DNA of 17,566 nucleotides from Clostridia bacterium (GTDB taxonomy: Bacteria > Bacillota_A > Clostridia > Oscillospirales > CAG-272). Numbering within the stretch: the first letter of the stretch is position 1; each line of letters starts with the position of its first letter. Shown piece after piece: positions 6,314 through 12,997 of the stretch. The stretch is from positions 1-17,566 of the forward strand of contig JAFVXC010000012.1 of assembly GCA_017501345.1 (NCBI GenBank), given 5' to 3'. The notes under the pieces were generated by a model, which worked only from the letters and a program-made list of their open reading frames with translations, did no database searches and was not told where the DNA came from. Position numbers and translations under genes: made by a program.

Positions 6314-6342
6314 TTGATATGGAGCGAAAATCGCTTTATATA
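6314..6342 (+). promoter_or_regulatory. Weaker candidate promoter outside the switch
   Basis: TTGATA, 17 bases, TATATA, between the right inverted repeat and the gene. Its -10 is a poor match. If it works it would give some expression in either orientation, softening the OFF state. Confidence 0.35.
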
Positions 6343-6344
6343 TG

Positions 6345-6363
6345 CCATCGGAAGGTCCGATGG
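6345..6363 (+). promoter_or_regulatory. Perfect leader hairpin before the surface-protein gene
   Basis: CCATCGGA/TCCGATGG with an AGG loop, about 40 bases before the start codon. No T-run follows, so it is not a terminator. It would lie within the 5' leader in the ON state and could stabilise the mRNA or bind a regulator. Confidence 0.55.
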
Positions 6364-6403
6364 ATGTTAGTCTCAAAAATACCATAAGGAGGTTATAAGA
6401 ATA

Positions 6404-8644
6404 ATGACTAACAAGAAAACAACAAAGCGCGCGCTGCTCGCAAGTGTCTTGGCGTTGTTCCTCTGCTTCTCAATGCTGCTCGGGACGACGTTCGCGTGGT
6501 TCACTGACAGCGTAACGAGCGCGAATAACATCATCAAGTCCGGTAATCTTGATATTGAGCTTGAATACTGGAACGGAACGGCTTGGGCGGATGTGAACGG
6601 TGCCTCCGACATCCTCACCAACGAGCTTTGGGAGCCCGGTGTGACCGAGGTTGCATACCTCAGAGTTGCAAACGCAGGCTCTCTCGTTCTGAAGTATCAG
6701 CTTGGAATCAACATTCTCAACGAGATTGCAGGCAAGAATCAGGCCGGTGAAACCTTCAAGCTTTCTGATTACATCCAGTTTGGTGTGGTCGAGGGTGTGA
6801 ATGGTCAGTCCGGTGCATACTCCAAGGACGATGCCGGTAGAGCTGCTGCTATCGCTGCTGTAACCGACGCAAAGAAAATCTCTGCAGGTTACACCAAGTC
6901 TTCTACGATGAACCCCGACGACGAGCTTTACCTCGCTTTGGTGGTTTATATGCCCACCACCGTTGATAACGTCGCTAACCACAACGGCAAGGACGTTCCT
7001 CAGATCGACCTCGGCATCAACGTGCTTGCTACTCAGATGACTGCTGAGTCGGATAGCTTCGGCGATCAGTATGACAAGGATGCTTGGCATCCAGACTTTA
7101 CTGTTACTTCCGTAGAAGATCTTGCAACGGCACTTGCCAGTGGAGGCAAAATCCAGGTCAATGGCACTTTGAATGCGGGAGCAACGCAGGACGTTCCCAA
7201 CTGGACCAACGCACCGGCCGAATTTATCTTCGATGCAACCACGTTGGACGCTTTAAAGGGCGGCAAGTATGTTTTGGAGCAGGGCTCCAGATACGGCGTT
7301 GTTGGTCTTATCAGTGCCGGCGAATCTCTTGCTCTGTCCGATATGGAGATTACTGCTAACTCTCAGTGGCCCGTATATCTTTCTAACTACGGCGGAACCC
7401 TTACTCTTGAAGATATCGACGTTACTGCTACTCAGGGCGCGGGTATCTATCCCTACGGTACGAACGGTACTACTACCATTAAGAGTGCAACTGTAAATCA
7501 GAAAGCTCTTTCTGATGAATTTGCGGCTATTACCCCTTGGGCAGGAACTGCAATTGCTACCTCTAATGGTCATCGTTTAATCATCGAGGATGGTACTTAC
7601 ATTGGTAGCAATCAAGGTGTCTACATTTATAACAGTGGTGCTGTCGTGACCATTAACGGCGGTACCTTCAAGGCTCCTCAGGTTTTGAAGGCTGACGGAA
7701 GCTATAGTGACCAAACAATTAGAGGTGAATTTGTTGTAAATGGCGGTAATTTTGACGGTCAAATCAATATGACAAACGGTTATGCTTACTGCACCATTAA
7801 CGGCGGTAACTTTACCAACTTCTCTGTTTCGTCTTATAGTCCTGTGGTTATCAAGGGCGGTACTTTTGATGCTGATCCCTCCGCTTACGTTGCTCCCGGT
7901 TATCAAGTTACCAACAATGGCGACGGCACCTACACTGTTGGCGGCTACAAAATTTCTACTGGTACCGAGCTTGTTGATGCTATAGCTAACGGCAAGGCTG
8001 TTGAACTTACACAGGATGTTCAGATTGGCAAGATTAATCTCACCGACGCAATCACCAACGACGTTGTTATCAATGCTAACGGTCACAAGATCACCACTAC
8101 CGACGCTTACGGTATCGAGGTTACTGCAGGTAAAAACGTTACCATCTCCAATGCTAACGTTGAGATGACCAAGGCTGGCGATTATATCACCTATGCTGCA
8201 GGCTTCAAGATTGCTAACGGTGATTATGCAGGTGCTACCATCACCCTTGAAAATTGCACCATCACGATGGCAAATACTGACTGGGCTTATGCTGTAAATA
8301 TTCCCGCAAGCGTTAAGAATTTGAACCTTGTTATCAATAACTGTACTCTTGAGGGTGCCGTTGCCGTACAGTGCTGGGGTGATAACAATACCATTACTAT
8401 CACAAATTCCAAGCTTATCTGCAACTACACCACCAGTGCATTGTACACTTCCTACTGTGTAGCTCTTCAGGGTGACGGCACTAACAATTCCGAGAACAAT
8501 ACACTTGTGATCGACAACTGTGAGTTCCTGTATAGCGGTGTTGATAACTTCAACAGCTCGATCTACTCTGTTGACGATCTTGGTACCGGCAATACTGTAA
8601 CCGTTACCAATTGTACTTACGGCGAGAAGGTTGTTGCCGAATAA
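6404..8644 (+). CDS. Secreted SipW-type / TasA-like beta-helix surface protein
   Basis: 746 residues. The N-terminus (KR, hydrophobic 10-30, then TTFAWFTDSVTSANNIIKSG) is the SipW-cognate signal type used by TasA and camelysin-like proteins. A first domain (about 45-225) resembles the TasA/camelysin-like module common in gut Clostridia, ending in the INVLATQMTAESDSFG region. From about 230 to 740 the sequence turns into short, Asn-, Thr- and Gly-rich repeats (TINGGTF, VVNGGNF, TINGGNF, VIKGGTF, and later TLENCTI, VINNCTL, VIDNCEF, VTNCTY) typical of parallel beta-helices. There is no LPXTG motif, C-terminal membrane segment or S-layer domain, so attachment may be by fibre-like assembly. AAGGAGG lies 11 bases before the ATG. 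The leader is preceded by the invertible promoter, so expression is probably phase variable. Likely role: adhesion or biofilm matrix (inference). No dedicated SipW peptidase is in the window. Confidence 0.9.
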   Translation: MTNKKTTKRALLASVLALFLCFSMLLGTTFAWFTDSVTSANNIIKSGNLDIELEYWNGTAWADVNGASDILTNELWEPGVTEVAYLRVANAGSLVLKYQLGINILNEIAGKNQAGETFKLSDYIQFGVVEGVNGQSGAYSKDDAGRAAAIAAVTDAKKISAGYTKSSTMNPDDELYLALVVYMPTTVDNVANHNGKDVPQIDLGINVLATQMTAESDSFGDQYDKDAWHPDFTVTSVEDLATALASGGKIQVNGTLNAGATQDVPNWTNAPAEFIFDATTLDALKGGKYVLEQGSRYGVVGLISAGESLALSDMEITANSQWPVYLSNYGGTLTLEDIDVTATQGAGIYPYGTNGTTTIKSATVNQKALSDEFAAITPWAGTAIATSNGHRLIIEDGTYIGSNQGVYIYNSGAVVTINGGTFKAPQVLKADGSYSDQTIRGEFVVNGGNFDGQINMTNGYAYCTINGGNFTNFSVSSYSPVVIKGGTFDADPSAYVAPGYQVTNNGDGTYTVGGYKISTGTELVDAIANGKAVELTQDVQIGKINLTDAITNDVVINANGHKITTTDAYGIEVTAGKNVTISNANVEMTKAGDYITYAAGFKIANGDYAGATITLENCTITMANTDWAYAVNIPASVKNLNLVINNCTLEGAVAVQCWGDNNTITITNSKLICNYTTSALYTSYCVALQGDGTNNSENNTLVIDNCEFLYSGVDNFNSSIYSVDDLGTGNTVTVTNCTYGEKVVAE

Positions 8645-8682
8645 TTAGCACTTCCGTTCACGTAAATATATAATTTAGTCCA

Positions 8683-8745
8683 CCCAACCCCTTCGGGGGT
8701 TGGGCGGCAACAAAAGGGCATAACGTGCGTTATGCCCTTTCTTTG
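8683..8745 (+). terminator. Tandem hairpins after the surface-protein gene
   Basis: CCCAACCCC/GGGGTTGGG with a TTCG loop (8683-8704) is followed by a 13-bp perfect stem AAAGGGCATAACG/CGTTATGCCCTTT (8713-8740) and CTTTG. T-runs are weak, but the pair probably ends the transcript. A TATAAT at 8668-8673 with TTAGCA 18 bases upstream could be a promoter for the next gene. Confidence 0.65.
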
Positions 8746-8777
8746 CTGAAAAAGAACTGTGAAGGAAGTGAAATGCT

Positions 8778-9248
8778 ATGGGAAAGGAAAGGCAGTACGA
8801 CCTTGCAGGAAGGCGTTTCGGGAGGCTCGTGGTCATCGGGCGATCGGACAAGCGCGGACCGCGCGGTGCTCGTACCGTTCCGCTTTGGGAATGCCGCTGT
8901 GATTGCGGTAATCTTACCTACAAAGCAACCGATACGCTGACAAATCCCGATCTCAGTATGTGCAATGACTGCGTCGGACGCTATGCCGCGGTAAAAATGC
9001 GCGAAAAGGCAGGGTACGTGGACGGCACGCAGATCAGCCGCATAAAGAGCGACAAGCTGATCGCCACCAATACCAGCGGCGTACGCGGGGTTTATTTTGA
9101 CAAGAATACAAAAAAGTGGCGCGCGCGGCTGAAATTCAAAGGGAAGCTGATGAATTTCGGTTCGTATTCGAGCTTTGACGACGCCGTGAAGGCAAGAAAG
9201 CAAGCCGAGGCGGAATATTTCGGTGAATTTTTGGAGAAAATCGAATAA
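8778..9248 (+). CDS. Small AP2-domain DNA-binding protein with zinc knuckle
   Basis: 156 residues. The middle part has a cysteine cluster, WECRCDCGN (37-45) and MCNDC (61-65), able to bind zinc. The C-terminal part (about 97-152, SGVRGVYFDKNTKKWRARLK then FGSYSSFDDAVKARKQAEAE) is a bacterial AP2/ERF-type DNA-binding domain. In bacteria such domains are often attached to HNH homing endonucleases or found in small phage and mobile-element proteins; no HNH motif is visible here. An in-frame stop 9 bases upstream fixes the start at this ATG, with AAGGAAG 9 bases before it. It ends in a clear terminator. The role is probably sequence-specific DNA binding; the target is unknown. Confidence 0.85.
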   Translation: MGKERQYDLAGRRFGRLVVIGRSDKRGPRGARTVPLWECRCDCGNLTYKATDTLTNPDLSMCNDCVGRYAAVKMREKAGYVDGTQISRIKSDKLIATNTSGVRGVYFDKNTKKWRARLKFKGKLMNFGSYSSFDDAVKARKQAEAEYFGEFLEKIE

Positions 9249-9255
9249 GCAAACG

Positions 9256-9288
9256 AAAAGAGCCCGGAGAACGCTTGCGGGCTCTTTT
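9256..9288 (+). terminator. Bidirectional terminator between AP2 gene and AraC gene
   Basis: AAAAGAGCCCG (9256-9266) pairs with CGGGCTCTTTT (9278-9288). The A- and T-runs let it work for both converging genes. Confidence 0.85.
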
Positions 9289-9319
9289 ATAATGGGGCAG
9301 GGCAGATGCGTGTTGCATT

Positions 9320-10159
9320 TTACTCGCCCCTTTTTTGCTGTATCACCTGTTCTCGGTATGCACGCGGAGATCTGCCGAGGGATTTATGAAATATTTTGGA
9401 AAAAGCGAGCACGTCGGTGTATCCCACCGAGCTTGCAATATCGGTGATCGAAAGATGATCGAGTGCGAGAAGCTCGACCGCGCGCTTCATCCGAACGTCA
9501 ATGATATATTGCTGTGGCGAAACCCCCATCTCCTTTTTGAAGATGTTCGACAGATAATGCGCGCTGACGAAGCAAGCCGAGGCGACCTCCTCGACCGTAA
9601 GCCTGCGGCGGTATTCGCTTTGAATATAGCGAACGGCGTTTGAAACGTGCTCCTTAACGAGGCTCTTTCTTTGTGCTCCCTCGAGACTCTCCCGATAGAT
9701 CCGCCTGTGGAAGGACATCAGGATATGGAAGCAGCCCTCAAGATACCGCTCGAGATCGACCTCACTCGACCGATCCCTGCATAAGGCCGAAAAAAGCGCA
9801 TCTACGCTCTCGATCGCGGGAAAGTCGAACACGTAATTTTCATTTTTCAGCCCGACCTCGCGAAGAAGCTCCTCGGTCTTGCGCCCGAGAAAGGAGATCC
9901 AGCCGTATTTCAGCGGGGCATCCTTGTCAGAGTGATATTTATGAAGCTGATTCGGGCAGATCAGAAAGCAGCTCCCGCGCTTTAACGGAACGCCGTTGAA
10001 GGCTCCCGTTCCGTCAAAAACGTAATGTATGATGTACTTTCCTCTGACGCACGGGCCAACCGTTTTCCCGGGCTTCGTCTCCTCAAGCCCGAGGGAGGAT
10101 ATGCCGAAATCACAATCGAGCTCTCCCTCCTCGATGGATGTTTTGTGAATGATCTTCAA
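9320..10159 (-). CDS. AraC-family transcriptional regulator
   Basis: 279 residues. An N-terminal cupin-like sensor domain (about 1-150, with GKYIIHYVFDGTG and GSCFLICPNQLHKYHSD) is followed by a linker and a C-terminal double HTH (about 175-275: LTVEEVASACFVSAHYLSNIFKK, then LSITDIASSVGYTDVLAFSKIFHKSLGRSPRAYRE). This is the usual layout of sugar-responsive AraC/RhaS-type regulators in Firmicutes. The frame extends to a GTG at 10168, but that GTG lies inside the ribosome site GGAGGTG; the TTG at 10159 sits 8 bases after GGAGG and is the better start. It is divergent from a clan GH-D-like glycosidase, and the two promoters abut, so the likely target is that gene (inference). The inducer would be a sugar or oligosaccharide released or used by the enzyme. 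Confidence 0.92.
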   Translation of the reverse strand: MKIIHKTSIEEGELDCDFGISSLGLEETKPGKTVGPCVRGKYIIHYVFDGTGAFNGVPLKRGSCFLICPNQLHKYHSDKDAPLKYGWISFLGRKTEELLREVGLKNENYVFDFPAIESVDALFSALCRDRSSEVDLERYLEGCFHILMSFHRRIYRESLEGAQRKSLVKEHVSNAVRYIQSEYRRRLTVEEVASACFVSAHYLSNIFKKEMGVSPQQYIIDVRMKRAVELLALDHLSITDIASSVGYTDVLAFSKIFHKSLGRSPRAYREQVIQQKRGE

Positions 10160-10182
10160 TGCTGTCACCTCCGATTGGTGAA

Positions 10183-10212
10183 ATTATACCATATAAAAAT
10201 ACGATTTGTCAA
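10183..10212 (-). promoter_or_regulatory. Consensus sigma-A promoter of the AraC gene
   Basis: On the minus strand TTGACA (10207-10212), 18 bases, TATAAT (10183-10188): both boxes perfect. The transcript leader would be only about 15-20 bases. Confidence 0.85.
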
Positions 10213-10218
10213 TAGACA
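10207..10218. promoter_or_regulatory. Abutting -35 boxes forming a short palindrome
   Basis: TGTC-AATA-GACA contains the -35 of the AraC gene (minus strand) and the -35 of the glycosidase gene (plus strand) side by side. A protein bound here would affect both promoters at once. Confidence 0.55.
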
Positions 10219-10241
10219 TTTCCGAATCTGCGTGATATAAT
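10213..10241 (+). promoter_or_regulatory. Sigma-A promoter of the GH-D-like gene
   Basis: TAGACA (10213-10218), 17 bases, TATAAT (10236-10241), with TGA directly before the -10 (extended -10). About 40 bases before the start codon. Confidence 0.8.
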
Positions 10242-10281
10242 GAAAGGGAAGTAATCCATATTTCAAGTAGGAGGACATAAA

Positions 10282-11874
10282 ATGAGACTTATTCCCAGTG
10301 AAGGCAGAAACACCGCGAATTATTGGTGCACCTGGCGAAATCAGAGACTGTTTACACCGAACGCATTCCTGCATATGCGCACGTTTGACAAGGTCGCCGC
10401 AGACCGTATGCAGCGCGATATTCTGTGTGACGAATTCCTGTTTGGCAAGTGGGGACTTTTGCCCGATTATATGCAGGAGGTGCGTAAGGATATGTACGTG
10501 CTTCTTGATGACGGTTGGGATATTCCGTATAACGGAAGCTACTCGACGTTCGGCTCTCTCGTCCTGAACGAGGAGAAATTCCCGTACGGCGGCAAGACGC
10601 CCGCTGAGAATCTTGCGATCCTCAACAAGAAGGTCCTCGACCTCGGATATGCGGGAACCGCTCTCTGGGTTCCGATGTCGTGCGTTGGCGAGACGAAGGA
10701 CAATCTGTTCGATCACGATGCCTTTCGCGAATATTGGATCGAGCGCGCAAAGTGGCTCCACGAGGCGGAGATTGCGTACATCAAGGTCGACTGGGGATTC
10801 CACAAGCAGGATCCCGAGTACCGTAAGATCCTTACCGAGGTCTGCCGTGAATATGCTCCCGGTATGCAGGTCGAGCACGCCTCGGTTGACGGATTTTTCC
10901 GTGTTCCCGACAGAAATCCCCGTCTGGAATATGAGAAATACAAGGATTTCCTGAAGGTATCCGACGCATACCGCTGCTACGACGTCAGATTTGATTTCAA
11001 TTCGGTTACGACGCTCGCACGCGCAGCCGCGATGCTTACGCTTGACTGCGATATGGAGGGGGACTGCAAGGGATACATCAACGTCGGAGAGGAGCCGATC
11101 ATTGCCGCTGCGCTCGGCTGTACGATGGGTGTTATGTCGCACCCGCTTCTCCGCGGAAGCATCCTATCCTTGGTTCCCGACGATTTTAAGAACGGTATTT
11201 CTCATCGGATCACGATGAAGTCCGAATTCCATTCCTTTGACCATTACGTGAGAGCACTGCGCTGGCAGCGTCTCGCGCCTGCGCTCTCCTTTAAGAAGGG
11301 GGAAACCGTCGCGTCGGAAAAGTGGCTTGAGGACAGCTGGACGTATGAAAAGACACCGTATGCCTACTCGGAGAATGAGATCGTCGGCAAAACACTCTTC
11401 CAGACGTCACCGCAGATCGTGGCGAGAGGAGTTGCGCTTCCCGAGATCGTTTCGATCTATAAGCCGTATCCGCGCAGTAACTCGAAGCAGTACGAGCCCT
11501 TTATTGCGGCGTCGAAGAACAGGGAGACGGGCGTATATACCATCGCAACCCTGCCGAGAACGATCGACGGCGTGATGAACTGCACGATCCCCGCGGTCGA
11601 CGTCGTGGCGCGCGGACTCTCGGCGGACAAGTGCTTCGGTGTATTCGGCGAATACAAGAGCCTGACGCTTGAGTTTGACGAGTGCATTGAAGGAAAGCGC
11701 TTGTTCGGCGGCGATATCCTGCTCGACGACCAGCCCGACATCACCGACGAGGAGGGCGTTCACATCGAGGGCAACAAGCTGATCCTCGACGGTGCGCTTC
11801 TTTCGCGCATCGGACTTGAGGGTGCAGCCTACCGCGATCTCGCAGATCCCGGAAGCGTATTTCTGCTGGTGTGA
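10282..11874 (+). CDS. Clan GH-D-like (alpha-galactosidase-type) glycoside hydrolase
   Basis: 530 residues, no signal peptide. A TIM-barrel segment contains MYVLLDDGWD (71-80), GTALWVPMS (125-133), AYIKVDWG (165-172) and YRCYDVRFD (230-238). IKVDW resembles the KxD strand-4 motif of GH27/GH36, with D170 as nucleophile, and D234 is a candidate acid/base. A beta-sandwich C-terminal domain fills about 400-530. The large N-terminal domain of canonical GH36 is missing; the barrel starts almost at once, as in GH27. I cannot assign a CAZy family. GGAGG lies 7 bases before the ATG. It is divergent from the AraC gene, which probably controls it, and is followed by a good terminator. Expected role: cytoplasmic removal of an alpha-linked sugar. 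Confidence 0.8.
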   Translation: MRLIPSEGRNTANYWCTWRNQRLFTPNAFLHMRTFDKVAADRMQRDILCDEFLFGKWGLLPDYMQEVRKDMYVLLDDGWDIPYNGSYSTFGSLVLNEEKFPYGGKTPAENLAILNKKVLDLGYAGTALWVPMSCVGETKDNLFDHDAFREYWIERAKWLHEAEIAYIKVDWGFHKQDPEYRKILTEVCREYAPGMQVEHASVDGFFRVPDRNPRLEYEKYKDFLKVSDAYRCYDVRFDFNSVTTLARAAAMLTLDCDMEGDCKGYINVGEEPIIAAALGCTMGVMSHPLLRGSILSLVPDDFKNGISHRITMKSEFHSFDHYVRALRWQRLAPALSFKKGETVASEKWLEDSWTYEKTPYAYSENEIVGKTLFQTSPQIVARGVALPEIVSIYKPYPRSNSKQYEPFIAASKNRETGVYTIATLPRTIDGVMNCTIPAVDVVARGLSADKCFGVFGEYKSLTLEFDECIEGKRLFGGDILLDDQPDITDEEGVHIEGNKLILDGALLSRIGLEGAAYRDLADPGSVFLLV

Positions 11875-11892
11875 GGGGGAGCAAAAATACAA

Positions 11893-11935
11893 TAAAAAAA
11901 GCCAAGTCGAAAGCGTGATGTTCTTATCGGAGTAA
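11893..11935 (+). repeat. Copy A of a dispersed inverted repeat
   Basis: AAAAAAGCCAAGTCGAAA followed, after a short variable gap, by TGTTCTTATCGGAG. Copy B lies inverted at 12954-12996, where it directly follows the tRNA-Ser fragment. The gap differs by 3 bases between copies. Confidence 0.6.
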
Positions 11936-11977
11936 TCACAATATTACACATTTGCTCCGCAGTAAACAAACAGATAG

Positions 11978-12020
11978 CCCCGACAGATTTTCAAAAGGAT
12001 CTATCGGGGTTTATTTCTAT
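11978..12020 (+). terminator. Terminator of the GH-D-like gene
   Basis: CCCCGACAGAT (11978-11988) pairs with ATCTATCGGGG (11999-12009) with one mismatch, then TTTATTTCT. It may also serve the converging small membrane-protein gene. Confidence 0.8.
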
Positions 12021-12040
12021 TCTGTTTAATAAATTGGAAA

Positions 12041-12277
12041 TTATTTGTTTTGTTCAAGCTCTTCAATTCTCTTTGTAAGGTTGCTGATTTTATTTCTGAA
12101 ACCTAAATACATTTCCCAAATCAAAACAAAAATAATTGATAATACAAATACTGCACCTAAAAAGGTAGTAACCGCTAACGACTCGGAAATGTCATTCATT
12201 AGATTTCCATAGCCGCTTAAATACACAGCTATGAACGAAACAAAATAACAAATTAAAATTCTCAATGCTCTTTTCAT
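12041..12277 (-). CDS. Small two-pass membrane protein, function unknown
   Basis: 78 residues: a hydrophobic helix at about 5-22, a short loop, a second helix at about 36-58, and a charged C-terminal helix with a coiled-coil look (RNKISNLTKRIEELEQNK). The frame continues upstream to 12454 but that part reads into a MITE-like element; the ATG at 12277 has AAAGGAG 9 bases before it and is the sensible start. No family recognised. It converges with the GH-D-like gene and is separated from the DUF559 gene by the MITE. Confidence 0.7.
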   Translation of the reverse strand: MKRALRILICYFVSFIAVYLSGYGNLMNDISESLAVTTFLGAVFVLSIIFVLIWEMYLGFRNKISNLTKRIEELEQNK

Positions 12278-12387
12278 ACAATCGAACTCCTTTATCAAAG
12301 TCTTATTTATTGTTATCGCAAGTTTCGCATTTGTATTACAAACGCGTCGGGCTATGCCCATCCCCCTAAAGATGGACGAGCGTTTCC

Positions 12388-12525
12388 AAAGGCTCCCTCC
12401 GGGAGGGAGCTGGCGCCGTAGGCGACTGAGGGAGAGTGCGTTACAATGAAGCAAATCTAACCTTCAAGTCACGCAGGCTCCTTCCACCGCTAACGCGGTC
12501 CCCCTCCCTCTCGGAGGGAGGCTTT
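12388..12525. mobile_element. Miniature inverted-repeat element (MITE-like), 138 bp
   Basis: The ends are AAAGGCTCCCTCCGGGAGGG and, on the other strand, AAAGCCTCCCTCCGAGAGGG: near-identical terminal inverted repeats, each able to form its own small hairpin. Same design as the unit at 322-440 but more diverged in the middle. Its right end supplies the last codons of the DUF559 gene. Confidence 0.75.
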
Positions 12526-12867
12526 CACAGCGACATCAATATACTCGCAGACACCCCGAAAATTTGTGTTGATTTGACGGTTGGAGAACCGTATAACTTT
12601 CAAATCATAGCCTTCAAGGATTTCGGTGCGAAATTCGTCTTTTTGTTTGCCGTCTTCAGTATAGTGCTGCGCCCCATCAATTTCAATAATCAATTTTGCT
12701 TTGTGACAATAAAAGTCTGCAATAAAATTGTCGATTGCTTTTTGGCGTTGAAATCTCACTTCGTATTTTGCCAAAAAGTCGTACCACAAATGATTTTCTT
12801 GCGGTGTCGCATTTTTGCGTAGATTTTTGGCAAGAGTGATATTCTTTTCGTTATAATCGAGCGACAT
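12490..12867 (-). CDS. DUF559 family endonuclease-like protein
   Basis: 125 residues, normal for this family. Residues 8-112 are a DUF559 domain, related to very-short-patch-repair and other PD-(D/E)xK-like nucleases: LRKNATPQENHLWYDFL (16-32), FIADFYC with D51 (48-54), IIEIDGAQHY with E62, D64 and H68 (60-69) and VIRFSNRQI (91-99). GGAGG lies 7 bases before the ATG. The last 11 residues (KASLREGGGPR, 115-125) and the stop are encoded by the inverted repeat of the adjacent MITE, so the original C-terminus was replaced. DUF559 genes are commonly found as single movable genes; their biological role is unsettled. A promoter lies at 12897-12926. Confidence 0.88.
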   Translation of the reverse strand: MSLDYNEKNITLAKNLRKNATPQENHLWYDFLAKYEVRFQRQKAIDNFIADFYCHKAKLIIEIDGAQHYTEDGKQKDEFRTEILEGYDLKVIRFSNRQINTNFRGVCEYIDVAVKASLREGGGPR

Positions 12868-12896
12868 ATTTGCTCCTCCAAAGCTTTATCACATCC

Positions 12897-12926
12897 ATTA
12901 TAACACAAATCGGCAGAGAAAAACAA
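12897..12926 (-). promoter_or_regulatory. Promoter of the DUF559 gene
   Basis: On the minus strand TTGTTT (12921-12926), 18 bases, TATAAT (12897-12902) with TGT before it (extended -10). The -35 lies in the loop of the hairpin at 12907-12942. Confidence 0.65.
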
Positions 12927-12942
12927 GTTCTCTGCCGATTTT
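12907..12942. terminator. Terminator-like hairpin downstream of the tRNA-Ser fragment
   Basis: AAATCGGCAGAGAA pairs with TTCTCTGCCGATTT, followed on the plus strand by TTTTTA and on the minus strand by a shorter T-run. No plus-strand gene ends here. On the minus strand it sits about 55 bases beyond the tRNA 3' end, so it may be the original tRNA-Ser terminator. Confidence 0.6.
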
Positions 12943-12953
12943 TATGCCAAAAC

Positions 12954-12996
12954 TTCTCCGTTAAGAACAACAGAGAAATTTCGACTTGGCTTTTTT
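12954..12996 (-). repeat. Copy B of the dispersed inverted repeat
   Basis: On the minus strand AAAAAAGCCAAGTCGAAA then TGTTCTTAACGGAG, directly after the tRNA-Ser fragment. Together with copy A at 11893-11935 it brackets the small membrane-protein gene, the MITE and the DUF559 gene. Confidence 0.6.
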
Positions 12997-12997
12997 A

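Larger units (their letters stand above)
5803..6403. other. Noncoding region holding the invertible switch
   Basis: There is no gene in these 601 bases. 5803-5940 holds only weak hairpins (for example CTCCCTCGGGAG). Then come, in order: a minus-strand terminator (5947-5969), three copies of an 18-bp recombination core (5978, 6040 and 6290), an inverted promoter, two plus-strand terminators, and a 5' leader with a perfect hairpin before the surface-protein gene. A minus-strand frame at 5739-5981 overlaps the recombinase and the terminator and is rejected. Confidence 0.85.

Noticed and set aside
7066..8086. Minus-strand frames opposite the surface-protein gene
   Set aside because: They mirror the repetitive beta-helix coding sequence and have no ribosome sites or domains.
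10165..11142. Minus-strand open frame of 325 codons
   Set aside because: It is antisense to the GH-D-like gene and covers its promoter region; no domain seen.
12436..12822. Plus-strand frame of 128 codons ending in a Cys/Phe-rich tail
   Set aside because: It is antisense to the DUF559 gene and begins in the MITE.
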